Below are positions 19,042 to 28,837 of a stretch of 64,000 nucleotides of DNA, piece by piece. This DNA comes from Microbacterium sp. VKM Ac-2870. Its GTDB lineage: Bacteria; Actinomycetota; Actinomycetes; Actinomycetales; Microbacteriaceae. The stretch lies in the NCBI RefSeq assembly GCF_015350795.1, contig NZ_JADKSH010000004.1, positions 124,001 to 188,000 on the forward strand. Reading direction: 5' to 3'. The notes beneath the pieces were generated by a model, which made no database searches, had not been told where the DNA came from, and saw only the letters and a list, made by a program, of their open reading frames with translations. How positions within the stretch are numbered: position 1 is the stretch's first letter; each line of letters starts with the position of its first letter. Both the position numbers and the translations under genes were made by a program.

Positions 19042-20435
19042 TGTCGCAGGCGCCGGAAACCCTCACTCCGTCGCGCCGCACGCGTCGGCAGGGCGGCGAC
19101 TCCGGCGCATCCGCGGCGCGTCCGGAGACGGTGTCGAGCGCGGCCCCGCCGACCGACGATGACGCCGTCGCCGACACCGGAGACGCCCCTCTCGTCGCGC
19201 CGCGTGAAGCCACCGCGGCCGAACGTCGCCGGGAGCAGATCGACGTGGTGCGCCGCCGCGTGCTGCGGATCGCGCGCATCGTCGCGGACGTCGTCCAGCC
19301 TCTGGGATGGGTGCTGATCGCGACCGCCGTGCTGGTGTGGTGGCTGGCGTTCGCCTACGGGTGGCGCGAATTCCTCGTGGTCGCCGGCGTGCTGACCACG
19401 ACCCTCGTGGTCAGCCTCGGCTTCCTGTTCGGGCGCACCAACTACGAGATCGGGCTCGACCTCACCCGCACGCACGTCGTCGTCGGCGAGCGTGCCGTCG
19501 GCGGGCTCATGCTCGCCAACCGCACGTCGCGCACGCTGCTGCCCTCGGAAGTCATCCTGCCGGTCGGCGCCGGCCGCGGCGTGTTCCAGGTGCCGCGCCT
19601 GGTGCCCGGCGAAGAGCACGAAGAGGTCTTCGCCATTCCCACCACGGCGCGCGGCGTGCTCTCGGTGGGACCGGTGAGCGTCAGACGCGGCGATCCCCTC
19701 GGACTTTTCGAGCGCGCCAACGACCGCCGGCAGGCGGTCGACCTCTTCGTCCACCCGCGCACCACCGCCCTCGACGGTCTGTCGCTCGGACACATGCGCG
19801 ACCTCGAGGGCCTGCCCGCCCAGCACCTCTCCCGCGACGACGTGTCATTCCACGCCCTCCGCGAATACCAGCCGGGCGATGACCTCCGCCACGTGCACTG
19901 GAAGTCGACCGCGCGGGTTGGCGAAGTGATGGTGCGCCAGTACGAGGAGACCCGCCGCTCCCACTTCGTCGTGGGCCTGTCGACCCTGCCCGACGAGTAC
20001 CGCGACGCCGACGAGTTCGAACTCGCCATCTCTGTCGCCGGCTCGGTGGGCCTGCGCGCCCTCCGCGACTCGCGCATTCTCGACGCGCGCACGCAGCAGG
20101 GCCCGCTCCGCTCGATCACGCCCCGCCGTTTTCTCGACGAGCTGTCGCTGCTCGGTCACTCGCGGGCTCGCCTCGGCGGCATCGTGGCCCTCGCCGGCGG
20201 CATCGCCGCGCATGCACCGGATGCCGCGGTGGTCGTCCTCGTGACGGGTTCGCGCACCGACGCCGCCGAACTGCGCCTCGCGTGCTCGCGTCTGCCGCAA
20301 TCGGTGCGCGCACTCGCGGTCGTCACCGATACGCGCGTCGACGCGCCCGCTCTCCAGCGCATCGGTGAGGCCGATGTCATCACGATCGGGGCCCTCGACC
20401 AGCTGCCCCGCGCCGTGCGGAAGGTGCTGTCGTGA
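19041..20435 (+). CDS. DUF58 domain membrane protein
   Basis: 464 residues. A charged, low-complexity cytoplasmic N-terminus (1-80), two transmembrane helices (about 92-135), a beta-rich segment, then the DUF58 core with the signature LREYQPGDDLRHVHWKSTAR (about residue 275) and a von Willebrand-like fold to the end. DUF58 proteins are the usual partners of MoxR ATPases. The gene overlaps moxR by one base and the transglutaminase-like gene by four (GTGA), so the three are probably made in fixed ratio and may form one membrane complex. Confidence 0.9.
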
Positions 20436-22882
20436 GTGCGCGTCTGCGTCTTCCGGTGCGACGTCCCCGTGCTTCGGCACCGCGCACCGCGGCGGCACAT
20501 TCCATCGCGCCGCGGGCGACGCGGGTCGTGGTGCTCGATCTCGCTGCGGCGGCGCTCCTGCTGACCGTCTCGATCATCGGCTTCGCGCCGACCTTCGACT
20601 CCGCCCAGTACCTCGTCGCCGGAGTCGGCGGCCTCCTGCTGGGCCTCGCGCTCGCCGAGGTCGGCGCGCGGTGGCGCTGGGGGGTTCTGAGTCTGTTCGG
20701 CGCGACGATCGGCGTGTACTTCGTGTTCGGCGGCGCGCTCGCCCTGCCGCACACCGCGCTCGCGGGGTTCATCCCCACCCTGAACACGCTGCAGCAGCTC
20801 GCGATCGGCACGGTCACGTCGTGGAAGCAACTGCTCACGACGGTGCCGCCGGTCGCGGCATCCGACGGCCATCTCGTCGTCCCCTTCATTCTCCTGCTGG
20901 TCGGAGGCGTGCTCACCGGATCGCTGGCGCGCCGGGCCCGACAGACCGCGTGGGCGCTGTTGCCGGCGCTCATCGTGCTGGTGGCGACGATCCTGCTCGG
21001 GGTCGCCCAACCGGCGGCGCCCCTCGTGCAGGGAATCGTCTTCGCGGTCGTGGCGACGGTGTGGCTCGCCATGCGGCGCGTGTGGGACCACGATCGCGCC
21101 GCGGTGCGCGTCGAATCGGCGGGTGTGTCGGATGCGGCGACCGTGCGCAGCTCGCGCATGCGACGTCTCATCGCCGGCGGGATCGTGCTGGCCGTGGCAT
21201 CCGGCGTCGGAGTGGCGACCGCCGCGGTGGCGACGCCGCCGCGCTACATCCTCCGAGACTTCATCATCCCGCCGTTCGACATCACCCAGTACCCGAGCCC
21301 TCTGCAGTCGTTCCGCGGCCATGTGCGCGACGATGCCGACAAGACACTGTTCACGGTGACCGGGCTGCCCAAGGACGGTCGGGTGCGCCTGGCCACGATG
21401 GACACCTACGACGGCATCGTCTACAACGTGTCGGACGACGGTGCCGGCTCGTCGAGTGCTTTCACGCCCATCCGCTCCAACATGTCGCCCACGGCGACCG
21501 GCACCGACTCCACCGTCCGCGTCGAGATCGGCGACCTGTCCGGCGTGTGGGTACCCGATGTCGGTGCGGCCCGCGATTTCACGTTCGATGGTCCGCGCGC
21601 GTCCGAACTGGCCCGCACCACGTACTTCAACGACGCGACCGGCACGGCCGTCGCCCCGACGGGCCTCGCCCAGGGCGACGCCTACACGATCCAGACCGTC
21701 ATCCCCGATCAGCCGAGCGACGCGGCCCTGGCGGACGTGCCGTTCGCCGCGCTGAAGATGCCGAAGCAGAGCGGCATCCCCGAGAAGATCGCCGACATCG
21801 CCTCGAAGGCCGTCGCCAGCGCCGAGACGCCGATCGAGCGCGCGCGTGCTCTGGAGAGCTACCTGCACACGCAGGGCTTCTTCAGCCACGGCCTCGGCGA
21901 CGACGTGGTCTCGCTGTCTGGCCACGGCGCCAACCGCATCACGTCGCTGTTCGGCAGCGAGCAGATGGTCGGCGACGACGAGCAGTACGCGGTCGCGATG
22001 GCGCTCATGGCGACCCAGCTGGGCATGCCCGCGCGCGTCGTGATGGGGTGGCATGCCGACGACAAGCACCCTCAGGACGGCCCGACGCTCACCGCCACCG
22101 GCAGCAATCTGCACGCCTGGGTGGAGATCGCCTTCCAAGACCACGGCTGGATCGCGTTCGACCCCACGCCCGACGAGGACAACAAGCCGAACGACCAGTC
22201 GACCAAGCCGAAGGCCAACCCGAAGCCGCAGGTGCTGCAGCCGCCGCCGCCCGCGCAGCAGCCGGCCGACCTGCCGCCCGCCATCGCGGAGAACCGCGAT
22301 CAGGACGAGGAGCAGGATGCCGGGCTCAGCTGGCTCGGACCCGTGCTGCTGTACGGCGGCATCACCCTCGGCATCCTGCTGTTGCTGGCGGCGCCGTTCA
22401 TCATCATGGGCGTCATCAAGGGCGCTCGTCGCGCGCGCCGCCGAAACGCCGCCCGCACCGCCGATCGCATCTCGGGCGGCTGGGACGAACTCGTCGACTC
22501 GGCCGTCGACCTGCGCGCTCCCGTGGTCGTGGGCGCGACCCGCAGTGAAAGCGCGGCCATCGTCGGTTCGGCGTTCGACCAGCCCCGCGTCGCCCAACTG
22601 GCGACCCGTGCCGATGTCGATGTCTTCGGTCCGGGCGAACCTGCGCCCGAGGACGTCGAGGCATTCTGGCGCGAGGTGGACGACATCGTCGGAGAGATGC
22701 GCGGCTCCACGACGGTGTGGCAACGGGTGCGCGCCCGACTGAGCCTCCGTTCGTTGCGGCGTGGCGGCTCGGTGTGGCAGATCGTTCGCCGCAGTATCGT
22801 CGGCCTCGGGCACACGCTGAACGATGCCGTTCGCCGCGGCATCCGGCGCCCCCCTCGTGAAACGGAGTCGACCGATGAGTGA
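20432..22882 (+). CDS. Transglutaminase-like membrane protein, catalytic Cys replaced
   Basis: 816 residues. Six to seven transmembrane helices in residues 25-270, a large extracytoplasmic region with a transglutaminase-like core (about 440-590), a Pro-rich linker, one more transmembrane helix (about 630-655) and a cytoplasmic tail. In the core, His561 (NLHAWVEI) and Asp577 (FDPTP) of the triad are present, but the segment that normally reads G-x-C-x-x-[FY]-A reads VGDDEQYA, with Asp516 where the Cys is expected. Cross-linking or protease activity is therefore doubtful, and it may be a binding or scaffold protein. GTG start overlapping the DUF58 stop. Corresponds in position to tgm of the bifidobacterial PFNA cluster. 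Confidence 0.85.
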   Translation: MSARLRLPVRRPRASAPRTAAAHSIAPRATRVVVLDLAAAALLLTVSIIGFAPTFDSAQYLVAGVGGLLLGLALAEVGARWRWGVLSLFGATIGVYFVFGGALALPHTALAGFIPTLNTLQQLAIGTVTSWKQLLTTVPPVAASDGHLVVPFILLLVGGVLTGSLARRARQTAWALLPALIVLVATILLGVAQPAAPLVQGIVFAVVATVWLAMRRVWDHDRAAVRVESAGVSDAATVRSSRMRRLIAGGIVLAVASGVGVATAAVATPPRYILRDFIIPPFDITQYPSPLQSFRGHVRDDADKTLFTVTGLPKDGRVRLATMDTYDGIVYNVSDDGAGSSSAFTPIRSNMSPTATGTDSTVRVEIGDLSGVWVPDVGAARDFTFDGPRASELARTTYFNDATGTAVAPTGLAQGDAYTIQTVIPDQPSDAALADVPFAALKMPKQSGIPEKIADIASKAVASAETPIERARALESYLHTQGFFSHGLGDDVVSLSGHGANRITSLFGSEQMVGDDEQYAVAMALMATQLGMPARVVMGWHADDKHPQDGPTLTATGSNLHAWVEIAFQDHGWIAFDPTPDEDNKPNDQSTKPKANPKPQVLQPPPPAQQPADLPPAIAENRDQDEEQDAGLSWLGPVLLYGGITLGILLLLAAPFIIMGVIKGARRARRRNAARTADRISGGWDELVDSAVDLRAPVVVGATRSESAAIVGSAFDQPRVAQLATRADVDVFGPGEPAPEDVEAFWREVDDIVGEMRGSTTVWQRVRARLSLRSLRRGGSVWQIVRRSIVGLGHTLNDAVRRGIRRPPRETESTDE

Positions 22883-24053
22883 TCCCGATCTCGGGCGGCG
22901 CCCGGCGCAGCTCGGCCGCCGTATCGGCGCCTATGTCATCGACGGCGCTGTCGGCATGGTCGTGCTGCTCATCGCGGTGGGGATCTTCGCGGGCATCTCG
23001 TTCGGCACCGGCGGGGCCTTGCCGCTGCCGGTTGCCGTGCTGCTCGCGTATGTCATCGGCCTTGGCTGGTTCGTGGTCTACACCTTCATGCAGGCCGGTG
23101 CGGGTTCGCTGGGCATGCGCGCGCTCGGCTTGCGCCTCGTGCTCGTCGATCAGCCCAGCGCCACGCGCCTCGGTTTCGGCAAGGCGCTCGTGCGCAATGT
23201 CATCTGGGCGCTCGCGTCGGCGATTATCGTCGGGCCGTTCTCGCCGCTCTTCGACTCCTCGCCGTGGCACCGGGGGTGGCATGACCGCGTGTCGGGTGCG
23301 GTGATGACCGACGTCGCCGGCCGCGGAGCGGTCTTGCCGCACGCCGCGGAGGCGCCCGCTTCTGGGCCGGATGCCGAGAAATCCCCGACTCGGCCGTCGA
23401 CGCTGGCGCCGACGGTGCTGCCGGCAGCACCGATTCTGCCGGTCGGCGATGCCCCGGATCTCGCTGGATGGACCCCGTCGGCCGCACCCGTGGCGGCGCG
23501 TCCCACGCCCGCCGTGAGCGGTCTGATCTCCTTTGTTCCCGGCGTGAGCGATACGTCACGACTCGACGCCGTGGAGCCGGCCGCTCGCTCGGCCGTACCC
23601 ACCGTCGATGCTCCTCCCGCTCCCGCTCCCGCGGTATCTGCCGCCGCCCCCGTCGTCAGCGATTCGCATGCGGTGTCGAGTGGACTGATCGAGAATCTCG
23701 ACGAGACCCGCGTGTCGACGGGGGAGCGACCCTACGCTCGCCTCGTGTGGGACGACGGTGCTCGGCAGGCCGTGTACGGTCGTACTCTCTTCGGCCGAAA
23801 TCCTGCGCCGGAGACGGGCGCGATGGTCTCGCCCGTCCGCGACGAGACGCTCTCGCTGTCGAAGACGCACTTCGAACTGATCCCCGACGGCGACCGCACG
23901 CTGTGGGTCGTCGACCGGCATTCGACGAACGGGGTGGGCCTTCGCCGCGGCGGCGAACTCCAGCATCTCGTCCCCGGCGAGCGTACGCGCGTACGACAGG
24001 GCGATGTCTTGGAGTTCGGCGACCGCCAGGTGACGATCGAGCTGGCCTCGTGA
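22875..24053 (+). CDS. RDD membrane protein with C-terminal FHA domain
   Basis: 392 residues. RDD family module in residues about 10-140 (three to four transmembrane helices, RRIGAYVIDG and SLGMRALGLRLV motifs), a long Ala/Pro-rich linker (150-280) and an FHA domain at about 290-390 with SLSKTHFEL and DRHSTNGV, the phosphothreonine-binding loops. It puts a phosphopeptide reader on the inner face of the membrane, presumably to recruit proteins phosphorylated by the kinase five genes downstream. Start at ATG 22875, overlapping the previous gene by eight bases; the next gene's GTG overlaps its stop. Confidence 0.9.
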   Translation: MSDPDLGRRPAQLGRRIGAYVIDGAVGMVVLLIAVGIFAGISFGTGGALPLPVAVLLAYVIGLGWFVVYTFMQAGAGSLGMRALGLRLVLVDQPSATRLGFGKALVRNVIWALASAIIVGPFSPLFDSSPWHRGWHDRVSGAVMTDVAGRGAVLPHAAEAPASGPDAEKSPTRPSTLAPTVLPAAPILPVGDAPDLAGWTPSAAPVAARPTPAVSGLISFVPGVSDTSRLDAVEPAARSAVPTVDAPPAPAPAVSAAAPVVSDSHAVSSGLIENLDETRVSTGERPYARLVWDDGARQAVYGRTLFGRNPAPETGAMVSPVRDETLSLSKTHFELIPDGDRTLWVVDRHSTNGVGLRRGGELQHLVPGERTRVRQGDVLEFGDRQVTIELAS

Positions 24054-24880
24054 GCGAAGCGCCGATCGTCGTGCGCGTGGGCGCTGCCACGCATACGGGG
24101 CTCCGCCGCCGCGTGAACGAAGACGCCTTCCTCGCCGACGCGCCGCTTTTCCTGGTCGCCGACGGCATGGGCGGCCATGACGCGGGCGACCGCGCGAGCG
24201 CCGCCGTCGTCGCGGAGTTCGCCGACCTCGTCGGGGCAACGAGCCTCGCGATCGATCAGGTGCGTGCAGCGCTTCGCCGCGCCCGCGCGCGCGTCGAAGC
24301 GATCGCCAGCGACGGTCGGGCCGCCGGCACCACGCTGGCCGGCGTCGTCGTCGCCGACGTCGGCGGTGTGGGCTACTGGCTCACCGTCAACGTCGGCGAC
24401 TCGCGCACCTACCGGTTCGCGAACGGACTGCTCGAACAGATCAGCGTCGACCACTCCGTGGTGCAGGAACTCCTCGATGCCGGCATGCTCACCGGGGAGG
24501 ACGCCGCGACCGACAGCCGCCGCAACGAGATCACCCGCGCCATCGGTGCGGGAAGCGATGGACAGGCCGACTACTGGATGGTGCCCGCCGAGCCGGGCGA
24601 CCGCATCCTCGTGTGCTCCGACGGACTGTCGGGGGAACTGTCGGCGGAGCGCTTGCGCGACATCCTGGCTGACGAGACCGCCCCGGACGCCGCGGCCACC
24701 CGCTTGATCCACGAAGCGCTCCTGCACGGCGGGCGTGACAACATCACCGCTGTGGTGGTCGATGCGGTGGCGGTCTCGGGCTACGACGACGTGTACGACA
24801 CCGCTCCGGCGGGGGCCAGCCGCGGCGACGCCGACGGTGACACCCGCCCGAGGGCGGGCGCGAGAGGCGATTTCGAATGA
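24050..24880 (+). CDS. PP2C-family Ser/Thr protein phosphatase
   Basis: 276 residues. PPM/PP2C motifs in order: RRRVNEDAFL (metal-binding), FLVADGMGGHDAGD, GTTLAGVVV, NVGDSRTYRF, and LVCSDGLSG followed by GRDNITAVVVD. A soluble metal-dependent phosphatase that should reverse the kinase of the same operon. The usual partner of actinobacterial PknB-type kinases is PstP, but this one lacks the transmembrane tail. GTG start overlapping the upstream TGA by four bases; ATGA overlap with the FHA gene downstream. Confidence 0.94.
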   Translation: MSEAPIVVRVGAATHTGLRRRVNEDAFLADAPLFLVADGMGGHDAGDRASAAVVAEFADLVGATSLAIDQVRAALRRARARVEAIASDGRAAGTTLAGVVVADVGGVGYWLTVNVGDSRTYRFANGLLEQISVDHSVVQELLDAGMLTGEDAATDSRRNEITRAIGAGSDGQADYWMVPAEPGDRILVCSDGLSGELSAERLRDILADETAPDAAATRLIHEALLHGGRDNITAVVVDAVAVSGYDDVYDTAPAGASRGDADGDTRPRAGARGDFE

Positions 24881-26361
24881 ATGGGGATGCGATGACGACC
24901 GCACGGGTGCTCTACCGACCGGCCGGTGGCGACGCCGCATGGTGGGTGGCGGCCGACGACGGTGCTCTCGCCGTACTCTCACCCACGGTGTCGGCGATGA
25001 CGGCCGCGGCGGTCTGGCGCGGACTCGGCGCCGGCGGCATCGGCACGGTGCTCGAGGCGCTGACGGGCGCCTTCGGAACGTCTCTCACGGCGATTCCGCC
25101 GTTCGCCCTGGCGATGGCCGAAGCGGGCGGCGTACGCGTCGCCGTGCGTGGCGACATCGAGGTCACGGTCGAGGGGGAGTCGTCCGACGCCGTCTCCGGA
25201 GCGGGCGTCTCCACCTGGACGGAGCGGTTCCTGCCGGGTGCCACCCGCGTCACGGTGCTCGCCGGAGGCCCGCCCGCGCCCGCGGGCGATGTTCCACTGC
25301 AGGCCGGGGTCGTCCTCGCCGATTTGGTGCAGATCGAGCTCACGATGGATGTCGATCAGGCCGCGCCGGCGCGGACACCGTCGACCGCAGTGCCGAACGC
25401 GGCACCGGTCGCCGCACCCCCGTCGACGCCGACTGCCACGACCGCCATGCCACCGCTCTCCGCGTCCTCTGCGCCCGCACCGTCGGATTTCGAGGAGGCG
25501 TCGGATGCCGAGGAGCCGCCGGTGGCCGCTTCGTCCTCGGCATCCGCCATCTCCTCGGCATCCGTCATCGATTCGCTGCCTCCGGGATTGTTCGGCTCGC
25601 CCGCAGCGCCGACGCCGGAGCCGGCCGCGGAGTCCGAGCCGGCCGCCGAGCCAGGCGAGCCCGTGCTCGAGGTGCCCGCGCCCGACGCCTCCGCCGACAC
25701 GCTCCTTCCCGAGGCGACGGCGAGCGACGGAGCGCCCGCGGCGGTCGACGAGTACGACCTGCTGTGGGGCGAGACGGTCGCCCGCCCCGTGTCGGCCGCG
25801 GCGAGCGCCGCCGTCGACGCGGAAGCCGAGAACGAGGCCGCCCCGGCGTCGGCCGAATCTCCCGTCGCGGTACCGATGCCCGACGACCCCGACGACCTAG
25901 GCAACCCCGATGACCTCGGCGATCACGACGGCGCGACGATCGCTGTCGCCGAGATGCGCGCGCTGCGGGCCGAGCGCCCGGCCTTCGAGTCGACCGACAG
26001 CGTTCCTGAGCGCCGTCCGACCCGCGGACGCATACGACTGTCAACGGGACGAGTCGTCGAGCTGGAACGCCCCGTGATCATCGGGCGTCGACCGAAGTCC
26101 ACCCGCACGTCCGGAGCCGACCTGCCGACCCTCGTCGCCGTCGACAGCCCCGATCAGGACATCTCCCGCAGCCACGTGGAGATCCGGGCCGAGGGTGAGC
26201 ACGTGCTCGTCACCGATCTCGACACCACGAACGGCACGGTGCTTCTGCGCGGGGGCAATGAGCCCGTACGCCTGCATCCGAACGAGCCGACCATGGTGGT
26301 GTCGGGCGACGTCCTCGACCTCGGTGACGACGTGACCGTGACCTTCGAGGACCTCCCGTGA
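24877..26361 (+). CDS. FHA domain protein with long disordered linker
   Basis: 494 residues. The N-terminal 170 residues look folded but match nothing I recognise (it begins ARVLYRPAGGDAAWWVAADDG). Residues about 170-370 are low complexity, rich in Ala, Pro, Ser and Glu. The C-terminal FHA domain (about 385-490) keeps IIGRRP, ISRSHVEIR and TTNGTVL. Two starts are possible, 24877 (ATGA overlap with the PP2C stop) and 24892; the first is chosen for coupling. It is expected to bind phosphothreonine targets of the operon kinase. Confidence 0.85.
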   Translation: MNGDAMTTARVLYRPAGGDAAWWVAADDGALAVLSPTVSAMTAAAVWRGLGAGGIGTVLEALTGAFGTSLTAIPPFALAMAEAGGVRVAVRGDIEVTVEGESSDAVSGAGVSTWTERFLPGATRVTVLAGGPPAPAGDVPLQAGVVLADLVQIELTMDVDQAAPARTPSTAVPNAAPVAAPPSTPTATTAMPPLSASSAPAPSDFEEASDAEEPPVAASSSASAISSASVIDSLPPGLFGSPAAPTPEPAAESEPAAEPGEPVLEVPAPDASADTLLPEATASDGAPAAVDEYDLLWGETVARPVSAAASAAVDAEAENEAAPASAESPVAVPMPDDPDDLGNPDDLGDHDGATIAVAEMRALRAERPAFESTDSVPERRPTRGRIRLSTGRVVELERPVIIGRRPKSTRTSGADLPTLVAVDSPDQDISRSHVEIRAEGEHVLVTDLDTTNGTVLLRGGNEPVRLHPNEPTMVVSGDVLDLGDDVTVTFEDLP

Positions 26362-28043
26362 GCGCGGCGAAGCGGCCGCCGGCGCCGCCGCCCGCGCTGC
26401 CCGGCTTCACCTACGTCGACGTGCTGGGCTCGGGTGGATTCGCCGACGTCTACCTCTACGAGCAGCACCTGCCCCGTCGCCGTGTGGCGGTGAAGGTCAT
26501 GCTCGCCGACCGCATGGCCTCGGGCGCGGCCGAGCAGTTCACCGCCGAGGCGAACGTCATGGCGTTGCTGTCGACGCACCCGGCGATCGTGACGATCTAC
26601 CAGGCGGGCGTGTCCGACGATGGCCGTCCCTACCTCGTCATGGAGTACTGCTCGCGGCCGAACCTGCAGGTGCGCTCGCGGGCGGCGGCGTTCTCGATCG
26701 CCGAGGCGCTGCGGGTCGGCATCCAGGTCGCGGCCGCGGTGGAGACGGCGCACCGCGCCGGCATCCTGCATCGCGACATCAAACCGGCCAACATCCTCGT
26801 CACCGAGTACAACCGTCCCGCCCTCACCGACTTCGGCATCGCGACGACCGCCGAATCGGAGGAGTCGTCGTCGGGAATGTCCATTCCGTGGTCGCCGCCA
26901 GAGTCTTTCAGCGACGTGCCTGGCTCGGGCGTCGCCACCGACGTCTACGCGCTCGGAGCCACGGTGTACACCCTGCTGGCGGGACGCTCGCCGTTCGAGC
27001 AGCCCGGCGGCCGCAACGGTGGCGCCGATCTGATTCAGCGCATCGAGTCGCAGCCGGTGCCGCCGCTCGTGCGCGTCGACGCGCCGGCGTCGCTGCAGGC
27101 CGTGCTCGAGCGGGCGATGGCAAAGCGTCCCGGCGACCGCTACGAATCGGCGATCGCCTTCGCGCGGGCTCTGCAGCGGGTGCAGATCGAGCTGGCGCAC
27201 TCCGTCACGCCCATCGACATCCTCGACGACTCCCCGGAGGATGCCGCCGCGGACGACGCCGACGGCGAACTGACGAGAGTGCGCGGCATCGTCAGCATCG
27301 AGCCCAACACCAACCCAGCGGCGGGCCCCACCCGTCGCCGCGATCAGGCGAGTCCCTGGGCCAGCTCCGACAGCGCGGACAGCACCGGGCGGGGCCCGGC
27401 AGACGCTCCGGCACGCCCGACGGCCGCGGTGCCCACCGACACCGCCGAACCGACGCTGCTGCGCGGTCCCGTCTCGATCGCCCCGCAGACCGACCTCGAC
27501 ACGTCGTCGACGATTCGTCGCCCCGCGAAGAACACCGCTCCGCCGGCACACACGCTCGACCCACGCGCCGCCTCGGCCATCGTCGATGAGACCACTGGCG
27601 AACCCCTTGCACCCGCCTCGGCGCCGCGTACGCGGCGCGGGCTGTGGGTCGGTCTCGCCATCGCCGCCGTCGTGCTCGTCGTCGCCGGTGTGGCCGTCGG
27701 AGCGAGTCTGCTCGCGCCCGCGGCACCGCCCTCTGCCGAGAACACCCCGGCCGTCTCGGCCGCACCGCAGGATCCCCTCGGCGGGTATGTCCCGCCGGTG
27801 ACGGGACTCGCCGGCACCGTGCAAGGCGGCAACGCCGTTTTCACCTGGAAGAACCCCGAACCGAAAGACGGCGACGGCTACCTCTGGTATCCGTACACGC
27901 TCGCCGGCAACGGCGAGACCCGCAAGGTCACCGACACCACGGTGACACTGCCGGCGGATGCCGGGGGGACGACGTGCATCGCGGTGATGCTCGTCCGCAA
28001 GGACGGCACCGCGAGCACCGAGACACGAAAGTGCACACCATGA
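26358..28043 (+). CDS. Membrane Ser/Thr protein kinase with FN3-like ectodomain
   Basis: 561 residues. Kinase domain in residues about 15-280: glycine loop LGSGGFADVYL, VAVKV Lys, HRDIKPANIL catalytic loop, DFGIAT, and SPPE in place of the common APE. A juxtamembrane linker follows with three similar segments of the type TLLRGPVSIxPxT, possible phosphorylation sites. One transmembrane helix lies at about 428-452. The extracytoplasmic end (about 460-561) looks like one FN3-type beta-sandwich with two Cys. The PASTA repeats of PknB are absent. In position it equals pkb2 of the bifidobacterial PFNA cluster. The external domain may bind the giant FN3 protein or a wall ligand (inference). Confidence 0.92.
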   Translation: MSAAKRPPAPPPALPGFTYVDVLGSGGFADVYLYEQHLPRRRVAVKVMLADRMASGAAEQFTAEANVMALLSTHPAIVTIYQAGVSDDGRPYLVMEYCSRPNLQVRSRAAAFSIAEALRVGIQVAAAVETAHRAGILHRDIKPANILVTEYNRPALTDFGIATTAESEESSSGMSIPWSPPESFSDVPGSGVATDVYALGATVYTLLAGRSPFEQPGGRNGGADLIQRIESQPVPPLVRVDAPASLQAVLERAMAKRPGDRYESAIAFARALQRVQIELAHSVTPIDILDDSPEDAAADDADGELTRVRGIVSIEPNTNPAAGPTRRRDQASPWASSDSADSTGRGPADAPARPTAAVPTDTAEPTLLRGPVSIAPQTDLDTSSTIRRPAKNTAPPAHTLDPRAASAIVDETTGEPLAPASAPRTRRGLWVGLAIAAVVLVVAGVAVGASLLAPAAPPSAENTPAVSAAPQDPLGGYVPPVTGLAGTVQGGNAVFTWKNPEPKDGDGYLWYPYTLAGNGETRKVTDTTVTLPADAGGTTCIAVMLVRKDGTASTETRKCTP

Positions 28044-28837
28044 CCGACATCCACGACACCGTCCCCCCGGTCGAGGACGCCGCTGGCGATGTCGACGGTG
28101 CGGACATCACCGTCGAGTTCGCGGGCGAGTACGTCACCGTGGCCTCGGGGACGCGCTTCACGATCGGTCGCGAAGGCGACCTGGCGATCGACGACAACAG
28201 GTTCCTACACCGCCACTTCCTGTCCATCGAGCAGTCCGGCGGCCTGTGGTGGCTCGTCAACATCGGGTCGCGGTTGTCGGCGACGGTCACCGACACAGAG
28301 GGCCGCGTGCAGGCGCAACTCGCCCCCGGGGCGCGGCTGCCCATCGTCTTCGGTGTGACGACGGTCGTCTTCAGCGCCGGACCCACGACGTATGAGCTGT
28401 CGGTGCACACCGCTCAGCCGGCCTTCCGCGAGACGACTCCCGAGACCTCCGGCGATGGCGAATCCACCATCGGTGCCGTTCCTCTCACGCCCAGTCAGAA
28501 GCTGCTCATCCTTGCGCTCGCCGAGCCGGTGCTGCGCCGTGAGGGCACCGGCATGAGCGAACTGCCGAGTTCCGCGTCGGCGGCGCAGCGACTGGGCTGG
28601 AGCATCACGCGCTTCAACCGCAAGCTCGACAACGTGTGCGACAAGCTCGACCGCCAGGGAGTGCCGGGCCTGCGCGGCGGGGTGACCACGTCGGCCACCA
28701 ATCGCCGTGTGCGTCTCGTCGAGCATGCCATCGCCTCCCGCCTCGTCGTTCGTGACGATCTGGCCATGCTCGATGACCCTGCCGCTCACGATCGTGAGGC
28801 CGGCGACGACTCCCCGCGCAGAAAGGAAGACGCATGA
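28040..28837 (+). CDS. FHA-like protein with C-terminal winged-helix-like region
   Basis: 265 residues. An N-terminal FHA-like fold (about 20-135) with FTIGREGD and FLHRHFLSIE, although the usual STNG loop reads GSRLSAT. A C-terminal segment (about 150-255) begins PLTPSQKLLILALAEPVL and has the pattern of a winged helix (AAQRLGWSITRFNRKLDNVC). The pairing recalls EmbR-type regulators, which join FHA and DNA-binding parts and respond to kinases. It is the only candidate DNA-binding protein in the cluster and could bind the palindrome in front of the two transcription units. ATGA overlaps on both sides. Confidence 0.72.
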   Translation: MTDIHDTVPPVEDAAGDVDGADITVEFAGEYVTVASGTRFTIGREGDLAIDDNRFLHRHFLSIEQSGGLWWLVNIGSRLSATVTDTEGRVQAQLAPGARLPIVFGVTTVVFSAGPTTYELSVHTAQPAFRETTPETSGDGESTIGAVPLTPSQKLLILALAEPVLRREGTGMSELPSSASAAQRLGWSITRFNRKLDNVCDKLDRQGVPGLRGGVTTSATNRRVRLVEHAIASRLVVRDDLAMLDDPAAHDREAGDDSPRRKEDA

